Shown piece by piece: positions 7,966-16,647 of a stretch of DNA of 49,113 bases. The stretch lies in NCBI RefSeq assembly GCF_002081825.1, contig NZ_MUKU01000038.1, positions 1-49,113 of the forward strand, written 5' to 3'. The position numbers and the translations under genes are program-made. The DNA is from Chromobacterium haemolyticum. Its GTDB lineage: Bacteria > Pseudomonadota > Gammaproteobacteria > Burkholderiales > Chromobacteriaceae. Each line of letters opens with the position of its first letter. Position 1 is the first letter of the stretch. Under the pieces are notes generated by a model, which made no database searches, was not told the origin of the DNA, and saw only the letters and a list, made by a program, of their open reading frames with translations.

Positions 7966-9146
7966 AGATCGCCCTGTTGGCTCCGCTGCCGTCGGAGCAG
8001 AACGGCATTGCCGACTATGCCGACGCCTGGCGCCTGGCTTTGGAAAACGAAGGCGTCAGCGTCGTCTCTCCGCTGGGGGGGCAGCCGCTGGCGAGCAACG
8101 CTCTGGAACTGTCCTGGCAGATGCAGAACGTGAATTGGAGCGATTTCGACTTGGTGCACGCGGAGCTGGGAGGCGGGCGCTGCGGCGAGTTCATGGCGCT
8201 GGAGTGGCTGGCGCGTCATCAGCCGGAACTGAGGCTGACCGCCACCGTTCATGACCCGGAACGCCTGGTCTGGAGGCCGCCCGGCTTGCCGCGGCGGCTG
8301 CCGCGCCCGCTTGGCCAGGCCGCCGCCTTGCTGGCCGCTCCGCTGACGCTGGCGCGAGAGCGGCGGCTGGCCCGGCGCTTGACCCGGCTGGTGACGCTGA
8401 CGACCATCGGCGCGGAGCGCCTGGCCCGGCGGATGCGGCTGCCGGACGGGCGGGTGTTCCATATCGCGCACGGCAATTGCGAGATCGCCGCTCAGCCGTT
8501 GCCGGCCTTGCCGCCGCAAGGGCCGTTGCGGCTGCTGTACTTCGGCTACATCTACCAGGGCAAGGGCATCGAGGATGTGCTGGACGCGCTGGCGCTGCTG
8601 CAGGAAGAGCCGGATACCCGCGACCGGGTGAGGCTGACCCTGGCGGGCGGAGTGGCGCCGGACGTCGCCTTCGGCCGCTCCGGCTCTTATCTGGAATCCC
8701 TGCGCCAGCAAGCCATCCTGCTGGGGCTGCACCGGGACATGCTGGAATGGCGGCCGGACCTGCCGGCGGCCGAGATCCCCGGCCTGATCCAGGCCAATCA
8801 CGCCATGGTGCTGCCTTATCGGGAATCGTGGAAGCTGGCCTTGCTGGGCCGGATGTGCGGCGCCAGCGGCGCGCTGTCCTGGGCGGTGGCCTGCGGCCGC
8901 GGCGTGGTCTGTTCCGACGCCCGCGCCCTGGCCGAGGAGGCCTCCTTCGGCAACGGCGCGGTGTACCCCCGGGGCGACAGCGCGGCGCTGGCCCGGACCT
9001 TGAGCGGGCTGCTGCGTCAGCCGGAGCGCTTGCGTCAGCATAGCGAGCAGGCGCGGAGCTTGGGGCGGGAGCGCGCTTGGCCGCGGGTGGCGACGCAATT
9101 TCTGCAATTGTTTCAGACGGCGCTGCGGGAGAGAGCGCATGGCTAG
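7962..9146 (+). CDS. pslF: PslF-like family 4 glycosyltransferase
   Basis: A 394-residue GT-B fold glycosyltransferase. The N-terminal Rossmann half starts MKIALLAPLPSEQNGIADYA, the glycine-containing loop typical of GT4 enzymes. The C-terminal half contains LLYFGYIYQGKGIEDVLDAL, the donor-domain opening. It ends with a CGRGVVCSDARALAEEA segment where the nucleotide-sugar pocket lies. It should add a sugar on the cytoplasmic face of the membrane. The ATG overlaps the pslE stop, with AAGGAG nearby. Length equals that of PslF (about 395). Substrate not known. Confidence 0.82.
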   Translation: MKIALLAPLPSEQNGIADYADAWRLALENEGVSVVSPLGGQPLASNALELSWQMQNVNWSDFDLVHAELGGGRCGEFMALEWLARHQPELRLTATVHDPERLVWRPPGLPRRLPRPLGQAAALLAAPLTLARERRLARRLTRLVTLTTIGAERLARRMRLPDGRVFHIAHGNCEIAAQPLPALPPQGPLRLLYFGYIYQGKGIEDVLDALALLQEEPDTRDRVRLTLAGGVAPDVAFGRSGSYLESLRQQAILLGLHRDMLEWRPDLPAAEIPGLIQANHAMVLPYRESWKLALLGRMCGASGALSWAVACGRGVVCSDARALAEEASFGNGAVYPRGDSAALARTLSGLLRQPERLRQHSEQARSLGRERAWPRVATQFLQLFQTALRERAHG

Positions 9147-10470
9147 CGCGCGCGGCGGCGCGACGCGGCGGATGTTGGTTCTGGCGGCGGTTCTGGGTTT
9201 GGCCGCGGCTGGCCCGCGCGCGGAAACCACCGAGCTAACCGCCGGCCGGCCGGTGGTGTGGCGCGATTTCCTTGGCGTCAACGCGCATTTCCTGTGGTTC
9301 ACGCCGCCGCAATACCAGCGCCAGATGCAGCAGCTCAAGTCGCTTGGCCTGAACTGGGTGCGCGTGGACCTGCATTGGGATCGCCACGAGCCCAAGGAAA
9401 ACCAGTTTGTGTTTGCGCCGCTGGACCAACTGGTGGACACGCTAAAGGCGCAGAAGCTCAAATCGGTCTTTTACTTGGTGGGGTCGGCGCCCTTCGCCAG
9501 CAGCGTGCCGCCGCTGCTTGGCTCCAGCGACCAGTACCCGCCCAAGGACGACAAGGTGTTCGCCAAGCGCATGGCCATGTTGGCGCGGCGCTATCCGACG
9601 GTGGATGCCTGGCAGGTGTGGAACGAACCCAATCTGCCCGGCTTCTGGCGGCCGCTGCCCAGCCCGGAAGGGTACGGCCGTTTGTTGCAGGCCAGCGCCG
9701 AAGCGCTGCGCGCCGCTGCGCCGGGCAAGCCGGTGGTGATGGCCGGCATGGCTTATTACAGTCAGATGCCGGTGCGCGGCGGGCTGATGCTGGAGGAGCT
9801 GGGCAAGAAGGGAAGCCTGAACCTGAAAACCATCGTCGCCTACCATCCGTACAGCCAGCAGCCGGAGGGCGACGATCCTAAAACGCGGGACTTCGTGCTG
9901 CGCGCGCAGCAGATCAACGCCCGGCTGCGCCAGGTCAAGGCGCCGGGGATCTGGGCCACCGAATGGGGCTGGTCCAGCTACGCCGGGCCCAAGGAGGAGC
10001 AGGACATCATCGGCCGCGACGGCCAGGCGGATTATCTATTGCGTCGGCTGGCGTTGATGAGCGCGCTGGATTACGACCGCGTCTTCCTGTTCGCGTTGTC
10101 CGATCTGGACCAGCGCGCCAGCGCGCGCGACCGCGGCTACGGCCTGCTGGATCTCGACGGCAAACCCAAGCCCGCCTACAAGGCCCTGGCGCGCTTCCTC
10201 GCCATTACCGGCCCGCGGCTGGAGCCGGCGGCCCCGCCGCGCTTGGACGCCGCGCCGGATGGTTTGTACAGCATCGCCTGGCGCAAGCCGGACGGCGCGC
10301 ACCTGTGGATGTTCTGGAGCGCGAGCGGCGGCGCGGCGCGTTTGCCCGGCATCGCCCGCGCCACGCTGCGTCAGCCGCTGAGCGGAGGCAGCACAGCCTT
10401 GAGCGCCGCCGGAGACAGCCTGCGCGTGACGGTGACGCCGCAGCTGCAAATTTTGGAGTGGCGAGAATGA
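9139..10470 (+). CDS. pslG: PslG-like secreted glycoside hydrolase (clan GH-A, GH39-type)
   Basis: A 443-residue protein with an N-terminal signal/anchor segment (residues 10-28) and a (beta/alpha)8 hydrolase domain. The acid/base is E163 in VWNEPN and the nucleophile is E275 in ATEWGWSS. These positions nearly equal those I recall for Pseudomonas PslG (E165 and E276), which cuts Psl in the periplasm and affects chain length and biofilm structure. A C-terminal beta-sandwich-like region (about 355-443) follows. It overlaps pslF by 8 bp and pslH by 4 bp. The match in gene order makes endo-hydrolysis of the polymer made by this operon the best guess. Confidence 0.85.
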   Translation: MASARGGATRRMLVLAAVLGLAAAGPRAETTELTAGRPVVWRDFLGVNAHFLWFTPPQYQRQMQQLKSLGLNWVRVDLHWDRHEPKENQFVFAPLDQLVDTLKAQKLKSVFYLVGSAPFASSVPPLLGSSDQYPPKDDKVFAKRMAMLARRYPTVDAWQVWNEPNLPGFWRPLPSPEGYGRLLQASAEALRAAAPGKPVVMAGMAYYSQMPVRGGLMLEELGKKGSLNLKTIVAYHPYSQQPEGDDPKTRDFVLRAQQINARLRQVKAPGIWATEWGWSSYAGPKEEQDIIGRDGQADYLLRRLALMSALDYDRVFLFALSDLDQRASARDRGYGLLDLDGKPKPAYKALARFLAITGPRLEPAAPPRLDAAPDGLYSIAWRKPDGAHLWMFWSASGGAARLPGIARATLRQPLSGGSTALSAAGDSLRVTVTPQLQILEWRE

Positions 10471-11729
10471 AACCGGGGTCTCTTCACCGTCCTCTTTCCC
10501 TCGGTTACACCGGCGCGTGTCCGCCGCTGCGTATCTTGTGGACCCTGCCTTATCTGCCCTGGCCCACCACCAGCGGGGGCAAGCTGCGTCAGTTCCAACT
10601 GCTGCGCGCGCTGGCGGCGCGCGGCCATCGCATCACCTTGCTGGTGCAGAGCAAGGAGCCGGCCAGCGACGCCTGCCGCCGCCAGCTGGAAAGCATTGTT
10701 GAACGGCTGATCGTGCTGCCGCGCCGTCCGCTGAAACACCCGCTGACGCTCTTGGCCGCCGCGCTGGGCCCGTATCCGCTGCTGGCCAGCGTCAACGGCC
10801 TGGCGCCGGACTTGAGCCGAACCTTCGACGGCCTGCTGCGCCAGCCTTGGGACGTGGTGCAAATCGAGCACAGTTACGGCTTGCAGCCCTTTCTGGACGT
10901 GTTGGGCCGCCACGGTCAGCCTTTCCTGCTGACCGAGCACAATGTCGAATCCGAGCTGGGCGCGGCCACTTATCAGCACCTGCCGCGCTGGTGCGCGCCC
11001 TTTGTGTGGTGGGACCGCTGGCGTTATCGGCGCTGGGCGGCCCTGGCGTTGAACGCCGCCGAGCGCGTCGCCGCCGTCACCTGGGAGGATGCCGAGGCAA
11101 TGGCTCAGCACAGCGGCCGGCTGGTGGACGTGGTGATCAACGGCGTGGACGCCGACGCCTTCGCCGAAGTCCGCCCGGATTACGCCAGCCAGCGCCTGCT
11201 GTTCGTCGGCAATTTCGAATACCCGCCCAACCGCGACGCCGTCGTCTGGCTGGCGGAGGAAGTGATGCCGCGGCTGTGGCGGCGGCTGCCGCGGGCGCGG
11301 CTGGCGATATGCGGTTACGCGATGCCGGAAGACTGGGCGCGGCGGTGGCCGGACGAGCGCCTGGAGTGGCTGGGCTTTGTGCCGGAACTCTCGACGCAGC
11401 AGCGCCGCGCCGCCGCCTTCATCGCCGGGCTGCGTCAGGGCGGAGGCTCCAAGCTCAAAGTGCTGGAGGCGCTGGCCGCGGGCCTGGCGCTGCTGAGCAC
11501 GCCGCAGGGCGCGTCCGGACTGGACCTGCGGCCCGACAGCGATTACCTGAGGGGCGACGACGCCGAGCAGCTGGCCGAGGCCGCCGCCGCGCTGCTGAGC
11601 CGGCCGGAGCGCGCCGCCAGCCTGGGCGCGGCCGGGCGGGAATACGTGAGGAGGCGGCACGATTGGGCCATCGCCGCCGACCAGCTGGAAACCTTGTATC
11701 GGGAGCTGAGACATGCGCATCGGAATTGA
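10467..11729 (+). CDS. pslH: PslH-like family 4 glycosyltransferase
   Basis: A 420-residue GT-B glycosyltransferase starting MKPGSLHRPLSLGYTG. The start was placed at the ATGA overlap with pslG, with GGAG 8 bases upstream; the frame remains open further upstream within pslG but without a suitable site. N-terminal motif LWTLPYLPWPTTSGGKLRQF and the mid-protein LLTEHNVES are common to glycosyltransferases of the TIGR03087/PEP-CTERM-associated group. The donor half has NFEYPPNRDAVVWLAEEV and RQGGGSKLKVLEALAAG, where the conserved E contacts the nucleotide sugar. It is about 18 residues longer than PslH at the N-terminus. Confidence 0.82.
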   Translation: MKPGSLHRPLSLGYTGACPPLRILWTLPYLPWPTTSGGKLRQFQLLRALAARGHRITLLVQSKEPASDACRRQLESIVERLIVLPRRPLKHPLTLLAAALGPYPLLASVNGLAPDLSRTFDGLLRQPWDVVQIEHSYGLQPFLDVLGRHGQPFLLTEHNVESELGAATYQHLPRWCAPFVWWDRWRYRRWAALALNAAERVAAVTWEDAEAMAQHSGRLVDVVINGVDADAFAEVRPDYASQRLLFVGNFEYPPNRDAVVWLAEEVMPRLWRRLPRARLAICGYAMPEDWARRWPDERLEWLGFVPELSTQQRRAAAFIAGLRQGGGSKLKVLEALAAGLALLSTPQGASGLDLRPDSDYLRGDDAEQLAEAAAALLSRPERAASLGAAGREYVRRRHDWAIAADQLETLYRELRHAHRN

Positions 11730-12816
11730 TTACCGTCCGGTCACCGCCGCGCCGCGCTCCGGCATCGCGCGGCAAGTGCTGGCGCTGGAAGCCGCGTTGG
11801 CGGCGCGGCCGAACGTGGAAGTGCTGCGCTTCACCGCCTGTCCGGCAGACCATCCCCACCGGCGGCTGGCCGAATGCCCGGCGCGGCCCAGTCCTGCGGA
11901 CGGACTGCACCGCCCACGCGAGCGTTGGCATTTCGAATGCCGTTTTTTGCCGCGGGCCATCCGCGCCCGTCGGCTGGACCTGTACATCGCCACCGCCAAC
12001 ACCGGCCTGCCGCTCTGGCGCGCGCCCGGCGGCGTGCGCTACGCCATGCTGCTGCACGATGTGTTCCAGCTGACCCTGGACAACTACCACGTCAGCTTGC
12101 TGCGCGCGCTGGCTTACCGCGTGATCGACTGGATCGGCACCGCGCGCTCCTTGCAGCGCGCCGACGCGATATGGACACCGTCGCAATTCACCGCCGACGC
12201 CGCCGCGCGGCTGTTCCCGCGTCAGCGCGCCAAACTGGCGCTGCTGCCCAACGCGGTGCCGCAGCCGGCCGCGCCGGCCGCGGCGCTGCCGGCCTCGCTG
12301 CCGGCGCGCTACTGGCTGGCGGTGGGCGCGCGCGAACCGCGCAAGAACATGCCCTGGTTTGTTGAGCAATGGAGGAAGGCGCGTCAGCGCCAGCCGGACC
12401 TGCCGGCATTGGCGTTGGTGGCGCGGCCGGAAGACCTGCCGGCGGAACTGCGTCGGCTGGAGGGGCTGATCTGGCTCAGCGATCTGGACGACGGCATGTT
12501 GAGCGCGGTGTACGCGGCGGCGGAACGGCTGTGGCAACCGTCCTACGCGGAAGGCTTCGGCCTGCCGGTGATAGAGGCGCTGGCGCAAGGCACGCCGGTG
12601 GCGGTGGCCACAGGCTCGGCGCTGGACGAAGTCGCGCCGCCGCAAGCGGCGCGCTTCGCCCCCAACGACGCCAGCGGGCTGCAAGCCCTGATGCACCGGC
12701 TGGCCGCGGCCGGGCCGGACGGCGACGCCGACGCCAACCGCGCCTGGGCGCGACGCTACGATATGGATGCCTATCGCCGCCGCGTGGATCAGCTATTGGA
12801 CCGGCTGCTGGCATGA
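11713..12816 (+). CDS. pslI: PslI-like family 4 glycosyltransferase
   Basis: A 367-residue GT-B glycosyltransferase beginning MRIGIDYRPVTAAPRSGIAR, a mannosyltransferase-like opening. The C-terminal half has LAVGAREPRKN and the classic E-x7-E signature in YAEGFGLPVIEALAQGTPVA, so the catalytic centre looks intact. Exactly the length I recall for PslI. It overlaps the end of pslH by 17 bp, has GGGAG upstream, and overlaps pslJ by 4 bp. Predicted to add a mannose or related sugar to the lipid-linked repeat. Confidence 0.84.
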   Translation: MRIGIDYRPVTAAPRSGIARQVLALEAALAARPNVEVLRFTACPADHPHRRLAECPARPSPADGLHRPRERWHFECRFLPRAIRARRLDLYIATANTGLPLWRAPGGVRYAMLLHDVFQLTLDNYHVSLLRALAYRVIDWIGTARSLQRADAIWTPSQFTADAAARLFPRQRAKLALLPNAVPQPAAPAAALPASLPARYWLAVGAREPRKNMPWFVEQWRKARQRQPDLPALALVARPEDLPAELRRLEGLIWLSDLDDGMLSAVYAAAERLWQPSYAEGFGLPVIEALAQGTPVAVATGSALDEVAPPQAARFAPNDASGLQALMHRLAAAGPDGDADANRAWARRYDMDAYRRRVDQLLDRLLA

Positions 12817-14237
12817 CGCCGCTGAACCGCGCGCTCGCCCTGGTCTGCGGGCTATTGTTCGGCGGCTTGCTGGCCTTCAGCCCGGCCGCCGCCGCGCTGG
12901 CGCTGGCCGCCGCCTGCGCCGGAGTCGCCGTGCTGCGCGCGCCGCTGCTGGGGCTGGTTTTGTTCGGCTTCGCCGCCACCCTGACGCCCTATTCCACGGT
13001 GCAACTGGGCGTGCGCGTCACCGTATCCGAGGCGCTGCTGGGCCTGGCCTGGCTGGGCGCGCTGCCGCGCTTGGCCGTCGGCGTCCTGCAATGGCCGAGC
13101 GGCCGCGTCGAGCGGCGCTTGTTGTGGCTGATGGCCTTCAGCCTGCTGCCGTTTTTGGCGGGACAGCTGATGGTGCAGGCCGACGGCAACGGCCCGGTCA
13201 ACTGGGCGCGCTGGCTGCTTAATCTGTCCGCCTTGTTCCTGGCCCCGCTGTTGCTGCCGGACGAGCGCAGCCGCGACCGTCTGATCGTGATGTTGCTGTT
13301 GGGGACGCTGGCCATGCTGCTGCTGTCCATCGGCTACTTTCTCAAGGACCGCGACGCCAACAGCTTCATCCCGGTGCTGGAGAAACTGCGCTACGCCCAC
13401 CCGGAAGCGGTGCGCGACATCTTCTCCGCCAACTACACCCGCATGGCCTCGCCCTGGGTGCACCCCAACCTCACCGGCGGCGCGTTGGCGCTCTTCCTGC
13501 CGCTGGCTTTCTTTTACGGTTTGACGCAGCGCGGCTGGCGCCGGCTGCTGGGCTTGACGGTGGCGCTGTTGGGCGCGGCCGGCCTGTTGTTCAGCATTTC
13601 ACGCGGGGCCATCGTCAGCCTGGCGCTGGTCTTGCTTTGGCTGAGCTGGCGGCGCGCGCCGCATGCCGGCCGCATCATCGGCCTGGCCGCGGCGCTGGGC
13701 CTGGCCTTGGTCCTGTTTTACCCGCCCTTGCAACAGCGTCTGGCCACGACCTTTTCCGCCAGCAACGCCAGCACCGAGGTGCGCATGGACGAATACCGCC
13801 GCTTCCCCGACGCGGTGCGCGCTTACCCGCTGGGCCTGGGTTTCAAGGTGGATCCGCCGCCGCCGGACAGCGGCCTGCTCGGCATCTCCAATCTGTGGCT
13901 CAACTTCGTCTACAAGCTGGGCGCGCCCGGCATGTTGCTATTCGTCGCCGTCACCGTGGCTTGGTGGCGCGAGGCGCGGCCGCGTGGCCCCTTGTCCGCG
14001 CTGGACCCGGAGCGCGCCATCTGGCTCGGCACCCTGTCCGGCTTGCTGGCTGCGCTGCTCACCGGTCTGTTTGACCACTATTACAGCTTCACCATGGTGC
14101 TGATCGGCCTGTTCTGGCTGCTGATGGGCGTCAATCTGCAAGCGGCGCGCCGGCTGGCCGGCCGCGGCGACCCGCTGTTGACCCTCTCCGCGCCGGCAGG
14201 CTCCGCGCCAATCGATTCGAAAGCGAAACCGCGATGA
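12813..14237 (+). CDS. pslJ: PslJ-like Wzy/O-antigen ligase-family polymerase
   Basis: A 474-residue integral membrane protein with about ten to twelve hydrophobic helices and one larger periplasmic loop (around residues 185-225, HPEAVRDIFSANYTRMASPW). This is the arrangement of the Wzy_C/O-antigen ligase family. The loop is followed by HPNLTGGALALFLPLAFF, a region where this family keeps its functional arginine/histidine residues. It would polymerise the flipped repeat units at the periplasmic face. The start is the ATG in the ATGA overlap with pslI; the open frame extends about 150 codons upstream but only as a shadow of pslI. Confidence 0.82.
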   Translation: MTPLNRALALVCGLLFGGLLAFSPAAAALALAAACAGVAVLRAPLLGLVLFGFAATLTPYSTVQLGVRVTVSEALLGLAWLGALPRLAVGVLQWPSGRVERRLLWLMAFSLLPFLAGQLMVQADGNGPVNWARWLLNLSALFLAPLLLPDERSRDRLIVMLLLGTLAMLLLSIGYFLKDRDANSFIPVLEKLRYAHPEAVRDIFSANYTRMASPWVHPNLTGGALALFLPLAFFYGLTQRGWRRLLGLTVALLGAAGLLFSISRGAIVSLALVLLWLSWRRAPHAGRIIGLAAALGLALVLFYPPLQQRLATTFSASNASTEVRMDEYRRFPDAVRAYPLGLGFKVDPPPPDSGLLGISNLWLNFVYKLGAPGMLLFVAVTVAWWREARPRGPLSALDPERAIWLGTLSGLLAALLTGLFDHYYSFTMVLIGLFWLLMGVNLQAARRLAGRGDPLLTLSAPAGSAPIDSKAKPR

Positions 14238-15097
14238 ACCCGACCGACCTTCCCCCCGCGCCGCCGGCGCTGACGCTACGCCACCGTATTTACCACAGCA
14301 GCGCGCTGCGCGAGCGCCTGGACGGCTACGCCGCGCGCCTTGGCGTTCCGGCGGCGGAACTGGCCGCCGCCTACGACTGGATGCTGGCCAATAATGTGGC
14401 CTTCGAAGAGGGCGACGCCGCGGAGCCGCGCGTCTCCATCGTTTCCGTGAATATGGAAAGCCGCATCCCGCATCCGTTGGCGAGCCGCTTCTACGCGCTG
14501 CTGCGCGACGAAGTGCCCACCCAACTGGTGCCGCGTTACGGCCTCAACTGGCCCACTTTCAAGGACCGCTGGCTGCGCGCCTGGGAGCAGTGCTACAACA
14601 TTCTGATCAACAAACTGCCGTCCCATCATCTGCGCTTGGCCTGGCTGCGCCTGGGCGGCGCGCGCATCGGCAAGGGCTCCAGCGTGTGGCGCAACACCGA
14701 GGTGCTGGGGGTCAACAATCTGGTGATAGGCGCGGACAGCTGCGTGGCCTGGCATTGCCTGCTGGACGCCCGCGCCGGGCTGATCATCGGCGATCATGTC
14801 GCCATTGCCTCCTACGCCAAAATCATCGCCGGCAGCCACGACCTGAGCGCGCCGGAATTCTGGTCGGTATCGGCGCCGGTCTACATCGACGACTACGCCT
14901 GGATCGCCACCGGCGCGCTGATCGGCCACGGCGCGCGCATCGGCCGCGGCGCGGTGGTCACCGCCAACACCGTGGTGGGCAAGGAAGTGGCCCCGTACAA
15001 GATCGTCGGCGGCAGCGGCGCCAAGCCCATGGGCGAGCGGCCGCGCGATCTCAACTACAAGGTGGGCGGCAAAGGGCTGTTCACCCTGTTCCACTAA
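14234..15097 (+). CDS. left-handed beta-helix (hexapeptide) acyltransferase, probable polysaccharide acetyltransferase
   Basis: A 287-residue protein. The first 110 residues are a helical domain of unknown type. From about residue 135 a series of hexapeptide turns appears (VLGVNNLVIGADSCVAW, LIIGDHVAIASYAKIIAG) with GSHD holding the likely catalytic histidine. It ends with the helix-capping GAVVTANTVVGKEVAPY and VGGSGAK typical of the WcaF/CysE/NodL group. It should O-acetylate a sugar of the polymer or its precursor. It overlaps pslJ by 4 bp and so belongs to the operon. Pseudomonas psl has no gene here in my recollection; its acyltransferase (pslL) lies after pslK and is of another fold. 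Confidence 0.78.
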   Translation: MNPTDLPPAPPALTLRHRIYHSSALRERLDGYAARLGVPAAELAAAYDWMLANNVAFEEGDAAEPRVSIVSVNMESRIPHPLASRFYALLRDEVPTQLVPRYGLNWPTFKDRWLRAWEQCYNILINKLPSHHLRLAWLRLGGARIGKGSSVWRNTEVLGVNNLVIGADSCVAWHCLLDARAGLIIGDHVAIASYAKIIAGSHDLSAPEFWSVSAPVYIDDYAWIATGALIGHGARIGRGAVVTANTVVGKEVAPYKIVGGSGAKPMGERPRDLNYKVGGKGLFTLFH

Positions 15098-15110
15098 TGA
15101 CACTGAGCCC

Positions 15111-16583
15111 ATGTTCGGTTCCGCCGCCTTATTGACCCTGGCCACGCTGGCCGGCCTGTTGGCCGGTTTCGCCCGCGAGTGGCTGCTGGTGGCCGCCTGG
15201 GGGGCCGGCGGGCGCAGCGACGCCTTTCTGGTGGCGATGTTCCTGCCGGAAGCCTTGCGCACTCTGCTGGCCGGCGGTTTGCTGTCCGCCGCGCTGCTGC
15301 CCTTGTGGCAAGCGCAGACGCCGGCGCGGCGCGGCGCCTGGCTGGCTGGTCAACTGCGCCACTGGCTGGGCGTTGGCTTGGGCCTGGCCGCGTTGTTGAG
15401 CCTGGCCGCGCCGTGGCTGACGCGGGCGCTGGCGCCCGGCGTCGACGCCGCTCACGCGGCGCAGGCCGCCGCCGCGCTGCGTTGGCTGGCCTGGCTGGCG
15501 CCTGGCCTGTTGCTCCAGGCGGCGCTGGCGGCGCCGCTGCAAGCCCAGGGCCGTTTCCTGCTGGCCGGGTTGGGGTCGCTGCTGTTCAATCTGCCGGCGG
15601 TGTCATACCTGTATTGGGCCGGACCGGCCGCGGAGGCGGCCACGCTGGCGCAATGCTTTCTTGTCGGCAGCCTGCTGATGGCGGCGGCGCTGCTGCCCGG
15701 CAACTGGCGGCTGGGTTGGCGGCCCTGGCTGCGCGCCGGCCGCGGCGAAGCCGGCCAGGCCTGGCGGCAGTTGTGGCCCTTGCTGGCCAGCGGCGCCGCC
15801 AGCCAGGGCCTGGGCTTGCTGGAGCGGGTGGCCGCTTCGTTGTTGGGGGAGGGAACGATTACCCTGCTCAACCTGGCGCGCAAGCTGATCAATCTGCCGC
15901 TGATCGCGCTGATGAGTTTGAACCAGGTGCTGTTGAGCAAGATGAGCGGAGCGCTGGGCGCGGACCGGCTGCGGTTGCTGGATAGCGGCCTGGCCGCCTG
16001 CACTCTGTTGACCCTGCCGGCGGCGGCCGGTTTGATCGGCGCCGCGCCGGCGCTGGTGGCCTTGTTGCTGCCGGCCGGGCTGGCGGCGAGCAGCCTGCCG
16101 CTGCTGCTGGCGCTGTACGCGCCGGGCATTGTGTTCGGCGCCTGGAACGCGCTGTTGGCGCGCTATTGCTACGCCGGCGGCGATACCCGCGGGCCGATGC
16201 TGCTGGAACTGGCGGGCAGCGCGTTGAGCGCGGCGCTGCTGCTGACGCTGCCGCGCTGGCTGGGCTTGCCCGGCCTGGCGCTGGCCGCCTTGGCGGGAGT
16301 ATGGCTGACCGGCGGCCTGCTCGCCGCCCGCTTGGGTCAGGGCCTGTTGCCAAGGCTGGTCCGCCAGGGCCTGACGGCGTCCGTACCGCTGGCCGCCGCC
16401 GGCCTGCTGTTGTTTCCGCTGCGCGGCTTCGGCCCGTGGCCGCAACTGACGTTGGCCGCCGTGGCCGGCGCTGTGTTGTTGCTGGTTCTGGGCTGGCGCT
16501 TTAGAGCCGGCTCAAAGTCTCGCGAGCAAGAGCGAGGCAAGGCGAAAACGGCTGAGGAAGCGGAATCTACAAGAAGTGCATGA
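15111..16583 (+). CDS. pslK: PslK-like MurJ/MVF-family lipid flippase, C-terminus encoded by an inserted repeat
   Basis: A 490-residue polytopic membrane protein of the MOP/MurJ family (about 12-14 helices), beginning MFGSAALLTLATLAGLLAGF and with GRSDAFLVAMFLPEALR and GGDTRGPMLLELAGS loops. It should flip the lipid-linked repeat across the inner membrane, the role proposed for PslK. It follows the acyltransferase by 13 bp with only a weak ribosome site. Residues 464-490 (FRAGSKSREQERGKAK onward) are translated from the miniature element at 16500-16647, so the natural C-terminal end has been replaced by about 27 charged residues. The membrane domain itself seems complete. Confidence 0.8.
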   Translation: MFGSAALLTLATLAGLLAGFAREWLLVAAWGAGGRSDAFLVAMFLPEALRTLLAGGLLSAALLPLWQAQTPARRGAWLAGQLRHWLGVGLGLAALLSLAAPWLTRALAPGVDAAHAAQAAAALRWLAWLAPGLLLQAALAAPLQAQGRFLLAGLGSLLFNLPAVSYLYWAGPAAEAATLAQCFLVGSLLMAAALLPGNWRLGWRPWLRAGRGEAGQAWRQLWPLLASGAASQGLGLLERVAASLLGEGTITLLNLARKLINLPLIALMSLNQVLLSKMSGALGADRLRLLDSGLAACTLLTLPAAAGLIGAAPALVALLLPAGLAASSLPLLLALYAPGIVFGAWNALLARYCYAGGDTRGPMLLELAGSALSAALLLTLPRWLGLPGLALAALAGVWLTGGLLAARLGQGLLPRLVRQGLTASVPLAAAGLLLFPLRGFGPWPQLTLAAVAGAVLLLVLGWRFRAGSKSREQERGKAKTAEEAESTRSA

Positions 16584-16647
16584 GCATTCCGAAGACGTTT
16601 TCAACGCCGTATCGCCGAAGCGCGGCAGACCTTGAACAGGTTCTTTA
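16500..16647. mobile_element. miniature inverted-repeat element (MITE) copy 1, about 140 bp, flanked by TTTA
   Basis: The core runs 16504-16643 with imperfect terminal repeats: GAGCCGGCTCAAAGTCT at the left, and GAACCTGTTCAAGGTCT read inward from the right. TTTA stands on both sides (16500-16503 and 16644-16647), fitting a short target duplication. It carries no gene. Reverse-complemented, it aligns along its length with the element at 36458-36615, including a shared block GTTGAAAACG, an ATGCTCATG block and a GTTTTCGCCTTG block. The terminal repeats resemble the end of the IS at 1-166, which may supply the transposase. Confidence 0.75.
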
